Shown: piece after piece, positions 12,301-27,300 of the stretch | How positions within the stretch are numbered: the first letter of the stretch is position 1 | How the letters are laid out: each line of letters begins with the position of its first letter | DNA from: Balanoglossus misakiensis | Lineage: Eukaryota > Hemichordata | NCBI GenBank assembly: GCA_040954595.2 | Contig: CM082596.2 | Coordinates: forward strand, 2,232,001 to 2,296,000 | DNA length: 64,000 nt | Direction: 5' to 3' | The notes under the pieces: generated by a model | What the model saw: only the letters and a program-made list of their open reading frames with translations | The model's database searches: none | Told to the model about the DNA's origin: nothing | Program-made: the position numbers and the translations under genes

Positions 12301-15300
12301 CCCTGTAATGCAGAACAGAGACAACATGCAAATTAAATCAACAACTTTCTATGGCAAGTGCAAAATGTTCCAAAACATCAGTGCAACCTAGCCAGCTGAC
12401 CTGAAACAGTGTGAAATATCTGAGCTGTGAATACACAGTGAATGTAAAAGTATGAGATAAAAGCCCAATATGATAAGAATGCATACAAGTACAACAGGGC
12501 AAGCTTATACAATTATACCAAACAAAACAGACAATACTGTAAACTTACTGGTCTTCCTGGCAAACCAAATTCACCCTTGGTGCCTGATGATCCTCTTCTA
12601 CCTCTCTGTCCCTTCTCTCCTTTGACCAGTAAAATATCACCATCTTTAAATGTGTATGCATCACCTTTGCTGCCCTGTAAGATTACAGACATTGTCAAGA
12701 ACTGCATGGTGTCTCATGGACAGCTGCAGGTATATTTGTGTACTTTGAAAGATATCAGTGATCTCTCACTAATTACCAGTAATATACCCATGCTTTGGTC
12801 ACATTACCTTGTTGCCTGGTGGTCCTTGTAATCCGGGTATTCCTAGAAGGCCATCCTCACCTTTGATTCCCGGAAGTCCCTGCAAAAGTGAATCAGAAGG
12901 ATCTCAGTAGAACGTACATCCGGTACAGATTTTAAGAAAAAATGATAGCTCTCCAAACATATGTTAACGTGTGAGGAGTGGATTACAGATTCTGCCATAC
13001 CCCCATTCATACAAAGACAAAAAAGCAAAACATGTATTTCTATATTTCTTCATACCTGTATTCCTGGCTGTCCGGGGAACCCTCTTGGGCCCCAGTCTCC
13101 GATCAGACCTGGTTCTCCTTTAGCGCCGCTTTCGCCTGGTTCACCCTGAAAACATACAGCAACACACATTTTGTAAAACATGTACATGGTTAGAGCCCTT
13201 GGGACCGAAACATATAAACATGGGGGGGGGGGGGGAGAAGTTACAGACAGTCACTCTTTAATCAATACTCTTCAAATGAAACTAAACAAATGACTATTTC
13301 CTACCTTTTCACCTCCTGTTCCACCACCAGTGCCATTCTGTTGATAAAAAGCCAAAATAATGATTCATTATGAACATCATCTTTCAAATATAAATCCATC
13401 CTAGCTTCAAATCCATCTTATTTCTTGTAATTTGTCCTTTCTTATAAACTTGTTATTTCATCACAGTTACTATCTTACAGACATCTTAGAGTGACTACAC
13501 AACTGAAAGCAAATCTTCATTCATTCCATCTGCTGTATCATCAAAAGATGCAAACTTGTACTTACAAAACCAGGTACTCCTTGTAAACCCTGGGGGCCGA
13601 TTGGGCCAGGAGGTCCAGGTGGTCCCGGGGGCCCAGGTAGACGTGGACCAGGTGGGTCTGGGATTACACACTGCGATGGTGAACATACACCTGGTTCTCC
13701 CTGTAATTGAGATATAAAACTGAAGTTAGTGGCTGTAACAGAAACTGACATTTCCTGTAAGTTCTGTCCTGGAACTTCCAAATAACAGTGAAACAATTAG
13801 CATATTACTAGCCTGTAAACCTGGTACTCCGGGGAAACCTGGCAACCCTCTCTCTCCAGCAGAACCCTGCAAAAACAACAACAAATCTGTAGTACACTCA
13901 GCAAAACACAGGATGAAGTATTTTTATATGTGTTGGAAAGCACTGCTTCAGTTGTTATCAACAGGAGATAATATTCTCCTAAGACGTCTGTACTTACATT
14001 GTATCCAGGTGTACCCATGTCGCCTTTATCACCCTGCAAAAGTAAAACAACTCAGGATTTATATATTGGAGAAACAGGGCGGATCAGTTAATTCAACAGA
14101 TGTGCATTCAAAATGTCATTTGGAAGTACTTCTACGCAAATATCAAATCGTCAGGGTTGTGTAAGTGTGGTGATTCGATCAGTTATCCGGTTTGAAGTCG
14201 TTGTTGATATTTGCAATCAATGTCATTGAAAACATGGCCTTGCATACTGATACATGTATCATTTATCCTGCCAGCACATTCCATGCGTCTGCGAAATGAG
14301 CAAGTTTTTGCGAAGTTACATGTCTGTTCTCACACTCATTAGTTAGTGACCATCTTTCTGGAATACAAAGTCCTCCTCACGTACCTTAAATCCTTGGGGT
14401 CCCTGTGCTCCTTGGAAGCCCTGAAATTATGTGCAAGATATCATAATCAGTATGAATACTACTACTGTAATAATCACTGGACAATGTGAGACCACCACAG
14501 TCTAATACCAGTAAATACACACATGTACGTACAACTCAAATATCAATATATCTTTTGAAGTTTGAGCTTTTGGTCTTAGTAACATTTTTCTCACATCCTC
14601 AAATTTTTTGTGTCTTCAAACTCAGTCCACTGCTGCTGTGAAGTGCATTCAGCAGAAATTTCCACCGTCTACATCACAACTTAATTATTCCTGGTATCTT
14701 ACCCTTTCTCCTTGAGTTCCATTATATCCACTGGGTCCCTGCGGTCCAGGCAGTCCTGGCTTTCCAGGCAATCCGGGTTCCCCTTTCCTTTCCTAATATA
14801 TTAATGCAGGTGGTGAAAAGTTAAACTTCCAGGGATAACGCCACCCAACGTTTGTGTTATTTTTGTCTATGAGAAATTCTTGTAGAAAAGTGCTGATTCG
14901 CTACCTTTGCAGCCCAACTCGCTTTCTGCTTGGGCAACTAAGTATTCACATTTGTGGTGCTTTTACAACACACGGTAAACTGGAGGTGTACAGGCTTACC
15001 TTTAAGAATGAGTCATCTCCACTGCCAATTTCTTCTTCTCCTTCTCCACTTCCAGGCTGAAATGCACATCATTTTACAGAGTCACACATTAATTGTCTTG
15101 ACAGCACCAAATGCACTACTTACTTCACTACATATATACCAGTACATGTACTTGAAATTGTTCACTTACCACTGTGACAGCAGGACCTGGTGGGCCCGGT
15201 GGTCCAGGTGGTCCGGATGGACCTGCTGGTCCAGTTCCACCTGGTAGTCCTGGCTCACCGGCAAAACCTGGTCTTCCCGGGATTCCATTGGCACCTGGTT

Positions 15301-18300
15301 CTCCCTACATCAATGGATTGTGATTGTTCAGAATTAGCGGAATTTTCATCACACCAATAGAAGGCAGTGGTACGCCACTATCTTATAAGTTTGAGGAAAA
15401 CAATCAAGATTTGTGAGATGAAAATACAATCATTGTAAAAATGCAATCATTGTTCTCGGTGCTTACCTTGGCTCCTGCTTGTCCTTCAAAACCCGGAACA
15501 CCAGCTGTTCCCTGAAAAACAATGGAAAACAGTACCATGTAAACATTAGGTCTGAAAGAATGAAAATCACTCAAATCCACTACTTCATGGACGTAACTCT
15601 CTAATATATAACCCCATTCTGCATTCACGACTACAGTCGGACGGAAATTGCTTTTTCCTGTTCTCTTTGAGTACACCAGTCCCTACTGTGAGCACACTGA
15701 CTGCTTCAAGCTGTGTCATTAAGTAGTTTATGAAGGGGAAGAAGCTGTAATACGTTTAGTAATTGTCCAATTTATCAGGGCTTGGTATTTTTATTGACTT
15801 GAAACGATGACAGCTTTCCCTGACCTAGACAAAGTACTGGTCGTAAAACTCTTGGCAGATCACACACAATGTCAGCAGAGACAATGTCAGAGATTTTCAT
15901 AAAAACCAACCTAATACTCCAGTTCCTTGTCTTCAAACACAGAAAAATCAGGAATATATTACTTTATATTCAGATGACACTTCACTGAAAATGAACTTAC
16001 CCTATCACCTTTGGGGCCAGTTGGACCTAGTGGTCCTTGTAGACCTTGTTTTCCAGGTGGACCAGCTGGACCCTGTGAAACATTTACAAAAAATGCTAAA
16101 TATATTATTTTGAAAGCTGTTCATCACAGCTTATACACTAACAGCACAAGACAGGTGAAATATCATGATAATGCAGGTGATTGAATTTGCCTCTATCATC
16201 TGCGGCTATATCTAATTTTCCTGGAGCTGTCAGGAGAGGCTTGTCCAAGCAAGCTTTCCACCCTTTTCAGTGACAATACACAATCAAACTTACGTGAGGA
16301 TACATTTCCACTGCAGCTTGGTTAAAAAGAAAGATTGTGAAAAATCTCAAAAATCAATTTTAAGTGAGGGTCTACAAAACTTGAACAGAAAGCGTATAGG
16401 GTATGGAAAATCGATAGACTTCAAAACCCAGTTTTGTCAAGTAAGCCATCATGATGGCCTGCCAGTTATTGGTACACTGACAAAACAAGCATCTGCTTTA
16501 TTTCTGGCTTTCCCTAATACTCTAGCAACAGGTAACAGCTGATGATTTTATCTGAAGTGTGAGGGGAACAACACTCACGGTGTCTCCAGGGGTTCCTGGT
16601 GAGCCATCTGTACCATTCCTGCCAGGTGCTCCAGGTGGACCCACCACAGTCGCGGTCTCTCCATCTTTTCCCGGTGATCCAGGATCACCCTTCGGGCCTG
16701 TCTCACCTTGCTCTCCGCGTCCTCCTCGGGCTCCGGGTGAACCATGGAATCCGGGAATTCCTGCGGCACCGGCAGGTCCAGGTGGACCAGCTAGTCCTGG
16801 TTGACCGGAAGGTCCCGGAATACCCTGTTTTCCTGGCTGTCCCGGTGATCCTGGCGGACCAGCAGGACCTTCTGGACCCATAGGACCTGGGTGACCCTGT
16901 GAGTATACAATGACACGATGGCATTATCATATTTATTCAATGTTTAGACATTCTCAAAGGCCAGAATCACCCCCACTGCACATCTACAGCTTAAAGTTAA
17001 TAATAAAGCAAACAAAAACTTCAAATATTTTAACATAAACCGAAGTTTTGCTTCTCCCGTTGTTGACAATGAAATCTGACAAAATTGAAGAACAAAATCA
17101 ATTGGGACTTAACCAGCATTTCTGACACCCATCACATTTTAAACCATTTTGCTGATTTGCGAACATGGGTGTAAAAATTAACTGACACTTACGAGGAACG
17201 TATCATCTCCAGAACCAAGTTCTTCCTCTTCTTCGTAGTTTTCCCCAGGTGGTCCCGGCAAACCTTGAGGTCCTCGTGGACCAGGTGAGCCAACACCCGG
17301 ACTTCCCTAATGGAAAAATAGAATCACATTCATCATAATAAGGGATGGTACAGAAATAAACCTTTCATGTATACATCTGCAAAGATACGTTGACAGTTGC
17401 ACGACAACAAAACCTTCAAGTCTATATCTTTTTTTTACCTTCTCTCCCTTTTCACCAGGTACACCAGCTTTTCCTTCAAGGCCAGGTTTACCACTTGGAC
17501 CCTGCAAAATAAAAGAAGACCGCCAATATAAAAACCATTTATTGCACCTTTGAAAGTATTTCCATTAAATTGCCAGGCTGTCATTTGAAAAACTTTTGGT
17601 CCTAGATAATGTGTTATTTCCTGAATCAAGCTTTGAAGGATACTGACAAAAGACCCCTCTCTTCTTTTTCACCTAATGGTGTCAACCTTGTTATTAGAAA
17701 CACTCAATGACTTCAGAGGCCAACCTCACAAAATTAATTGAGTGAAATATCAATGGGAAATACTCAGTACTCACAACTGGACCAACACCACCAACTTCTC
17801 CCTACAAACAATAAGAGAAAGATAACCAGTATGAATACCACACATAAATATGTACATTTGTTTATTACCATGGTAATGTGTGACTACATGTATTTATACA
17901 TGAATGGAGCATTGGTTCATGGTCTTAGTCTGCATGCATATACATGTATGTCTCACACAAAGTACACAATCTTTGATGACATCACTCATTGTGCATTTGT
18001 ATATTCCTCACCTTCTCTCCCTTTGGTCCAGGAACACTCAGGAATCCCTCTTCACCCGGATCAGCACCTTCTCCAGGTGGACCTGGAGGACCAGGGACAC
18101 CAACACCTGGTGAACCCTGCAATGACAGACACAGAATTTAGTGTTAAAGGTGTTATGAGTGTTCCAACTGAAACACCATCCATGGTAAATGGATGCACGA
18201 AGCTTAAATCTCAAAAGTCTGTTGCTTGTTCTTATCTGAAGGCAACTTTGAACTCTTAAAGTTCACTACTCGAATGTTGTGACCAGTCTGACAAGGGCAT

Positions 18301-21300
18301 CAATCATGATTCGGGCCAGAGGCAAAGATAGAGTGGATTATGGGCTGTGAGAGTCTACCAGTGTAAAACACCACTTCTGCATCTGTCTGTTACAACTTTT
18401 TTTCTGAAACTGAGTAAAGTACAAAAAGACCACACAGCAACTCTACTGACCTGTTCTCCCTTTGATCCGGGAACACCTGGATCACCTTGCTCTCCTTTCA
18501 ATCCGGTTTCTCCTTGGTTTCCAGGTGGTCCTGCTACACCCGGCAACCCTTCCCTGCCTTCCGGACCTGGTAGGCCTGGATCTCCCTGTTCACCTGGAAA
18601 AAAATCAAATAAACGCTGAAGGGCAGTTTGTGAAAAGCAGTTTGTGGGGAACCCTTGAAGGGTGTTCACTGAATACTGGTGGGAGGGGAGAGAGAAGGAT
18701 ATAGGACAAAAGTAATTACGAAGGGGAAGCTAGAACATGGAGAATTAGAATGAAACGGCCAATTTGATGGTCTGCACCTTATTAAATGTGACAGTCAGAC
18801 ATTCACCAGTACTTAAGAGCTGTGATTTCTCACTGAGCCATGATAGCAAAGTCTCATGATCAGTGCATGTGTCTATCAGTGGAAATTGTTCCCATATGTT
18901 TGCTACTGTGCATGGGGTTAATTTTATGGGGCAAACATGTACAGCTAGCCTTCAACCCATTTCACCCCAATTCAAAAACCAGGATTTGGCACAATTTCTT
19001 TCTTTATAAAGGCAACATGTAGAGAAAGTGAGGTTTGAAAGAAAATGCTGCCACAGACCACTTTTCAAACAAGACCAGAAGCTGTACTAAGAAAGTACAG
19101 ATGGACTTTGGCTACTTGGCTTATAATGCCACACCAGAACCAGTATTTCTACAAGCTCAGCACCTCCTTAAAAAAAACCTGCATGAAAGCAAAATGTTTT
19201 GAACTGGCAGAGATTTAGCCCTGACAATCACTTGAAGACTGCGGCCCATTACAGCAGTCTGTCTCTGCCTCATTACCTATTGTGTCAACTAATCGCCCAA
19301 TTTTCAGTTCAACAAAAGGGCGGTTTCTAACAACGGTCCTTCACCAGATCTCTTCACGGCATACTTGTCACTTAGAACCCTCTGAAGCAATGGGGAAATA
19401 GTGGGTCAACTAGTGAACATCCTTGAAAGAAATTAGGGTATGTGTGCTACTAAATCTTGTATGCCTCTTCATGTGCTTATGTCCCCCAGTCACTACTGCA
19501 CTATGGTCAAAACCCACTGTTTGCAATGGTAATGATGGACCCTTCAACAAGGAGATGGGGGTGAAAGGGTCCGGGGACTTAATGAAAATGTGGCAAGGTC
19601 TGCATGAATGGCTAAGATTCTATTTGTTAGTTTTCCAGGTGAGTTTAATAATGTGGTCCTGTGGTCTTGAAAATAATGGGATGATTGCCTCTAATTTCAA
19701 TTACCTTGAAAGGCACTAAACGATCTTTTGAAATTATTTTGTTTGTTATCATTTCTCATGAGATGTTATTCATGTTGGTTAAATTCACTGAATGTGCTCT
19801 GTAATTGGTTGTCAAATTCAATTTCAGATGAATTTTCTAATATCAATATGTGAAAATAGATTCAAACACTAAAAGAAGTTTATATATTATGAGTTGAATG
19901 TGAGGTATGATGTTCTCTGTCCGAGCAATATCACTTCACCCCAGAAAAACACATAACCAAGAGATCTTAACCACTATGAAAAGAGGGGTGATGCCCTACC
20001 TTTTTCTCCTTTCTCTGGTGGTATTGCTGTAGGTGATTCACCAGGCTCACCTGTGAGGAAAATAACCCAAGCACATAATTTCAGTATGTTTAATTAGCAT
20101 CTGTTAATTTGATATAAATTATATCTAATTGGTTAAAAAGGAAATTTATCATTTTGGATGAAAGTGAAATGACTACTAAAAATTATCAACACAGCTATTC
20201 ACTGCCGTTCTATGAAACGCTTGGAATTCAAATGTTGTAACCAGATACAAAACACTCTTTGGAGGAAGGGTCAGTCTTTGCCCCCAGGGGCATCTACTGT
20301 CAACCGTCTCCACACATGATGCGTTCACCTCTGTCAAAGCTTCATAAAACTTCCTCACCTGTTTCACCCTTCTCTCCTGGTGCCCCAGACGGCCCTGCGG
20401 ATCCGACGTCTCCTTTGTCGCCTTTCTCTCCCGCTTCTCCGGTCTCTCCCGGTGGCCCCGGCTCTCCTGTTTCTCCCTTGTCTCCCTTTTCACCTGGAAT
20501 CTGAAGGGAATCACAGAGTGCCGGGATCAACAAAGCTGCATCAACTTCTCTGACCTTGCCAGGCTCGTGTATTAAGCGCATTCACTGCACAGACTTATTG
20601 TGGGGTTTCACAGCTGCAATAAATGCTCTCGTCAATGTCTTTTGTGTTGGTACAATTTTGTTTTCAGTAATTTAGATTCCTCTTCTGTGCAAGCAAGAAT
20701 AGGAAGCAACTTCTTACGCCCTATTCACTGGAAAACAGAGAATTTTTCTAATTCAAATGCCAGAAATTTTTTGACAACCCCCCTCCCCTCCATGGTATTT
20801 GACAAACTTTTTATACTTTTGGCTGAGAATAAGTAATTACCAGTTTTAAAAAAAATGTGTCAATGTCTTGTGCTTCAATTTAGGCCAGTGCATTTTTTTG
20901 ACTCCAGATTATGGCTGCAATTGATATTTTCCATTCACCCTGATGGCATGACCATATGAACTGTTAAAAGATTAGGACGTCATTCCGACAGCTTCGAATC
21001 ACTCCAGTTTGGTTTTCAAGAATGTGCAATAAACAGACGAGGGCTCTGGGGGAATGAATCCTGAACTTTGATGTCAAAGTGGTAGCTGAGCTACTTGTAA
21101 TGATGATAATCTGCAGTGAGCTTTTCCTCTGACTTTCTTTAAAAGTGGTAAAGAAAAATCTAACGGTAAAACTTTTAGTGAGCTCTATAGTCCAGATAAT
21201 GCATGATAAAAATTGGAAAAGTTTGTGTAAAGCCTGTACAAGTTCTTTAAGCTAGCCCTGGGCTAGACCACCATAAACGAAAACGTAAACATTTGGCCAA

Positions 21301-24300
21301 TATCAGCGTTTGCCGAGGGAACCTGCCTTCCAAGTGATCTAAAAGAAGAAGTGACTTCACTTCAAAGAACGTAAGAAAGTGTGACATACCGGCCTGATTT
21401 CAACCATCTCCGTCGGATCGATATCGTCTCCGCTCCCCGAGACCTGCTGAGAAGAAACACATGTTGTTAAAAGCATCCCAGCGAGGAAAACCACTTCAGC
21501 TGCAAGCCAGGCCATGGCTGACTACAGACTGGTTGTGGGGCTGTACTGGACAATCACACACTTCTACTGATCTTTATAACATCATGCACTGCCAAAGACA
21601 TGCTTTTACAATGGCTTAGCAATACCGCCGACCCCCTCTAGGGATGCCTTCCAAATTTTACAAGTCAGTGGGGACCCCTTACAACATTACTCTTCAATGT
21701 TACAATCTAAACTTATTTTTATAAAATCCATCCAAATGTGCTGGATTTTCATTATAAACATTTATTTTTATGTTTGTACTATCTAGCAGACTAATTTTAA
21801 CTGCAAATCAACTTTTTCAATGTTTCTGGCAATGTATCTAAGCTGATATGTGCCCAAACTCGCACAAGTCCCAGAATGCTCTCCATAAGGTCTCATAACT
21901 TTTTCCATAAAACTCGCAAATGGAAAGCGCATGCACATCCTTATATATATTGTACATGCATTCATTCAGAAAAAGGTTTCCTTTGAACCAAAACCAATCA
22001 CCAAAGGGAGAGTTTGTTCCACCCAATTTTATCTAAACCACATCATGCAATAAGCAATGAGTCAAATAAATGAATTTTTGCCAGCAAATAAATCCCCAAA
22101 CTCCAAAGTTAAGTCCTAAACTTGGGACTATTTTTGTGCCTGGAAAAAAAGTGTCTCTGATATGACTTGCTCAATGAAAATCTGTGTCAAACTTTACGCC
22201 TGTCCCTTACGACAAAGGATTTAACATTATTGTGGCCTGACTACGTTTACAGCTTTGTTAGACCAGTTTTATTCCCTGTGGCTCAATGAATCTAACAGTA
22301 CTAAAACAAGATTATGTTTTTCTCTTTGAGCTCTGCCAAGCTTTGAATTCCACGCTTTTTATAGAATTACACAGCTGAAGTTCTTCAAGCAAGTATAATG
22401 GACGTCTATTCATTTGAACTTTTCAAGTAAGGTCACAGCAGGACATGAAACACGCCCCAAAGTGACATTGACGAGTCTGACATAGATATCCACGGCCGTT
22501 CGCAAGTTCAATGCCAAGCTAATATGTGTGTCACTGAAAACCCAAAAATGTTCTTGAACTCAGGATCGAAAAAACTCCCATACCAGAACATGCTACTATA
22601 AATATTTACTACAGAAAGAGTTCGAACCACTGCAGGCTGTCAGCAGCAATGCTGAATATTATCTCAAAGGGACAAAGCCACTGTCTGTTGACATTATTTT
22701 ACCTAAAAACTACATGGTAAAAGTATAAGAGAATTCTGATCGCTGATGGAGTTAGTTCTTTCAGGACCACACAATGTGCACACAATTAAACACACTCTCT
22801 TGGAAAAAATAATCCAAGTTTGATCAACTGGAAAAACTTTTAAGTATCTGTAGTAGTTCAGTACACAGAAGGATGACTTTTCTTAGGACAGAAAACCAAA
22901 TGTTTAATAACGCCCCTGGATGGTTTGTGCAGTTTACTTTTACGCGAGTGACTGAATATGCATGCATTTTTGTGAACATATATAAAGTCAGAAATCTCTA
23001 CTTCCAATTTCTTGTCACTGTGAAGACAGAGCTTCTCAGACAAGAAATTGGAAGAGGAGATTCTTAAATACATATAACACAGAGGAAGACATTTAACATA
23101 CATCAAAAGTGTAAATGTACGAAATCACAGACACCGACTGAAAATGTTTTGAGGATGTGTTGTTTTTTTATTATCTGAAATTACCCTTTGTGTTGTGAAT
23201 GCTGGCAGTGTGGCTTTGATGGGAAATTTGGCGGTTGTTGGAATGATTTCTGGGGCTGGTTCCTCGTCGTCACCTGATCCCGATGCGTAATCACCTGATG
23301 ACTGCAGAAAGCAGTAGATGGAAGTGAAAGGTGAGAGGTGAAAAGTTAGTGCATTAAAGGTCAGTGGGTGACCTTTGAACTCCAGTCTATAGGAGAAGCA
23401 GACGCAGAACATAAATCAAAGCAGCATAAAATATAAAACGAAATAACAAAAATAAAATTTAAGCGCAAGAAACACATCCAGCTGGACAAGTCGGGTGTGG
23501 ATATGAATGATGTGAGGAAATTCAAAATTGTACAATATCATTCTAATAAATTATTATATTCTACTTGGACAAAGTAATTAAGCAAACTGAAAGGTTCATC
23601 AAATATTCAAATAAACAACATCATCAAAATTATGGTGTTATTGAAACATCACAATGCAATATACCAAAATGCATTACACTCTAAAAGACTGAGGAATTTC
23701 TAATCAGGATTTAAAGATGAAAATAAAATAAAGATGAGAATGTTCATGAGCGTTGCATGAAACATGAGAAAATGTCCTCCATGGGCTGACGGATGCTTGT
23801 CTTCCAACTTCTTGTATCTCTCCAATGCTTTACATCTGACTTCAGTCAGAAAATTGGTGTGTTTAATTGTCACTCATGTCATCAGCAAACCGATGATCAA
23901 AGTTATAAAAACCACTTCAAACAATTGGAACTCAAACTGGGTGCAAAAGCATGGAGCCTAAAAGTCAGAGGTACGCTACCATGACCTATATGTGTATACA
24001 TATCTACCCAAAGCTAATTGTATCCACTGACCCATATGATAAATACAGTCAAAAGTGACATGTCTCTTCCAAAGTCCTATGCTGCCGATGAGGGCGCATA
24101 GCAAAGAAGAAGCAAGTCTTTGGTTGGGCCTTCCCTCTGACTCAAAGTTGAAAATCAAACAAACACGTTTTAGACAGACACACAGCAGAATCATGCAGAG
24201 CTCAGATTATATTCGTGTCTTACCTCCTCTTCATCATTCTGAGTTCGAACCTCACAGAAAAACTGGGCATCGTCTGGGTCTGAAGAGATCTTCAACTCTT

Positions 24301-27300
24301 GCATGCCACCCTGCAAAATTCAAAGGAAATGTTAATCATTAAAATGTTTAGTTTTGATATTACATGTACCAGGGGGTACATGTACATCAAAGCTAGTCCA
24401 GCTTCTTACTTTAGGATTTGCAAGGAGTGATATGATCCAGGTCATTCAAAACTTCAGCTCTTTCTAGAGCTTTTCCAGTGATACTTATAGCAATATCAGG
24501 GAGGTGTCAAAGTACGAAAATAATTGTACTTACGACATATTTAGTAGGATAATGTGCTCCTGCACCAGCACTGCCCAACCTGATTGCGTCCAAACTATTG
24601 AATTGTAGTGAACTGTATTTTCGTTCAAACTTGGCGGTGCCGAACGGTTTATCATCACACTCTAAGTACAACGCAACTGTGTTGTCCTCCACACTGATGG
24701 AAAACCTGATCCACTCTTTGTAGAAACTCGGCACAATGAAGGATGCCACCTCTTGGCTAGGAGTCTCTGGCGTGTCCGTGTAAAGCAGCGAGATTTTCAT
24801 TCGCGAGTTCCCCGCGTCCGAGATGTTTACGCCCAGGTACACAATCGTCTGGAATTGGTCGGTCACTGCGAAGAGCGGTCCGCCTTCCTCGGTGCCCGGT
24901 CTGACGGTGGTTAAAATGGCAAAATCGCGGTAGAAAATCTCTGGCAAATGGTCCACAGCTAGTCTCCCGATATTGGCATCTTGGCTAAAATGGAAACCAG
25001 GGAAGTCTCCAAGTCCTTTGGTAAAAGTGATTTCTTCTGGCAAGGGAAATCCTATGACATCAAGGAGGTTAATGTAGTCAGCAGCATCTGTCATCAAAAA
25101 AGAAAACGAAGATGCTGATTAGATATACATAAAGAACGACGTTTCCAATTGGGTTAGCTCTAGGCTAACCTAATGTTAGCTGGGTTAGCAACTCTGGCAC
25201 CTCATTATCACATGTCATTTCCATACGTAAACACTAGCATAGGCTACATAAAGGCTACTTAAAATTTATACAGTAAACCTGTCTAAACCGAACACCTGTT
25301 TAGCACCTTCTGCTATGAAGGAGTGATGATTATTGCATTGGATGTGTTTACTTGCAATAGGCTTATCTGGAAACGAAACCACCAAATAGACTTAACCCTC
25401 ACGGTAGCTACATGGTGAGAGGCGATTACAAGTGTCCAATGTCAGAATGACCTCCTCCCCTTCTGCCACGGACAAAGGGTCAATGGAGGTCATACTGCCC
25501 ACTGTCCACACTCTTACATTGCCTCCCATGAAGACATTCAATACGAGATCTTTTACTGCTCAATTAGCACCCCAAGAGTTTCCAATATGGTTCTGTTCTG
25601 TCACCCCCCTTGCCGTCAATATTCACTTTGGGTGCAGATGCACGGAAGGCTGCTTTCCTATACAGTCGCCTTGGCAACACATTCACAGGAAGCTAAACAG
25701 ACGGAAGTGGGCAATTATTTTACACTGTTTGCTTGGGTGGTTTTGAAGTGTCGACAGAGAAACCACATGCGGTGCAGAGACAGGTCTGGGGATACTTTTC
25801 AAGGTGCCTTAGCATGAAAGGAGTCAAAGACCACTTGCAAGAAGAGGACCCTGAATTTTAAGTGCTGTGAACGGCAAAAGGATCCCCTACTTTCACAAAC
25901 GCATGCACATGTATGTAGGACTCCAGGAGTGTTATGACCAGATTTAATTTGCACGTTTGATGGTGATGATTTTGTGAAGTGTTTTTGACGGTAGTCCTAA
26001 GCTGCCTCCTTAGCCCACTGGCTCCACACAGACACTTTTGGTCACTAACACTTTCAAATTTACTACCAGTAGTCTAGTATCCAGCAGTTTTCCACTTTGC
26101 TTCTGTTAGTTTAGGACGTCTGGAGAATGTTTCCAGACTTAACTTTATGAAGGTGCCAGATAGTATCTTTATTTGAAAAAGAACCATTCTGATTCTTCGC
26201 TAACAGCACTGAAAATCTTAAACAACTCAGGAGGTTAATGGGCGTGTGGAGCAATTGGGTAGCTGAGAGGTAAAAATAGCACCAATTATTTATTTCATTG
26301 CAAATACTATGGAGCTTATATTTAGACTACGGAAATAACTTCAGACTACATGCTTGCTTTGGTAATTACTTTTCAGTCGTTGGTCGGCGTTGATTAGTCA
26401 GACTATGCCAGAAAATAAACGATGGCAGTTTCATTAAGTGGGTATGGGGAATGGCCGCAGGCCATGATTGCAGTTTTGCACCCACATCCAATAACTGAAT
26501 TCCAAGAAATTGCATGCGACGCGTTGCGAGTCGTGATTCATACAAGGGCGCCCTCTAGACTCCAAACTTTCTTTCTGTGGGTCTGTCCTCTGATACTTCC
26601 CATAATAGATTCAAGCTCACAATAATAAACAAATTCTAATTGTCAACATGTGAGTGCCTTATGTTCAGACTGATAGATTCCTACATTTGACCTAATTCAT
26701 GCTGACCATAATCAGACACACCTTAGAACCCTGACATTATCCAAAAACTTCGACAACTTGGTGAAACACCATCCATGATTTCGTTCCCAATGTCAGTCAT
26801 TCCTAGGTTTCCTTACAAGTGGAAAAAAGAAGATAGTGATACATTCCTATGGCAGAATGAATGAGTGATGACTATACACCCACATCGACCATGTGTTTAA
26901 ACTTATCAGTAAGCTTTAGTGAGTTCTCTACACAAAATTCAAAGGTCGGGTATTTGGGTCACATCTGTGGACTATTTGAAGACATGGAAGGCAACAATTG
27001 GATATGTGGACACGGAAATTTGACGGAAGGGGGAGGGGGCTAAAGAGATATGGAATAAGTATCTCGTGTCGAAAGAAATTGTAAAATGTTGGGATTGGAA
27101 AAAAGAATTTCCATGATACAGTTTTCATTTACAAAGAGGCCAAAAAGGCCACTTGGTAAGTCTCTTAATAGAAATGTTTGCAGGAAATCACAAACATTTT
27201 TACCATTTATTTTAAGAGTACCAAGACAACTTGACAGGAAGGAGTTAGGTGTTGCATCGAGGCGGTCTAGTGACTCCAGTCTAAATTATCCACTGGAAAC

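Noticed and set aside
16559-16883. Proline-rich + strand frames opposite collagen exon 14
   Set aside because: They are the complement of Gly-X-Y codons (GGN/CCN) and only mirror the real - strand exon.
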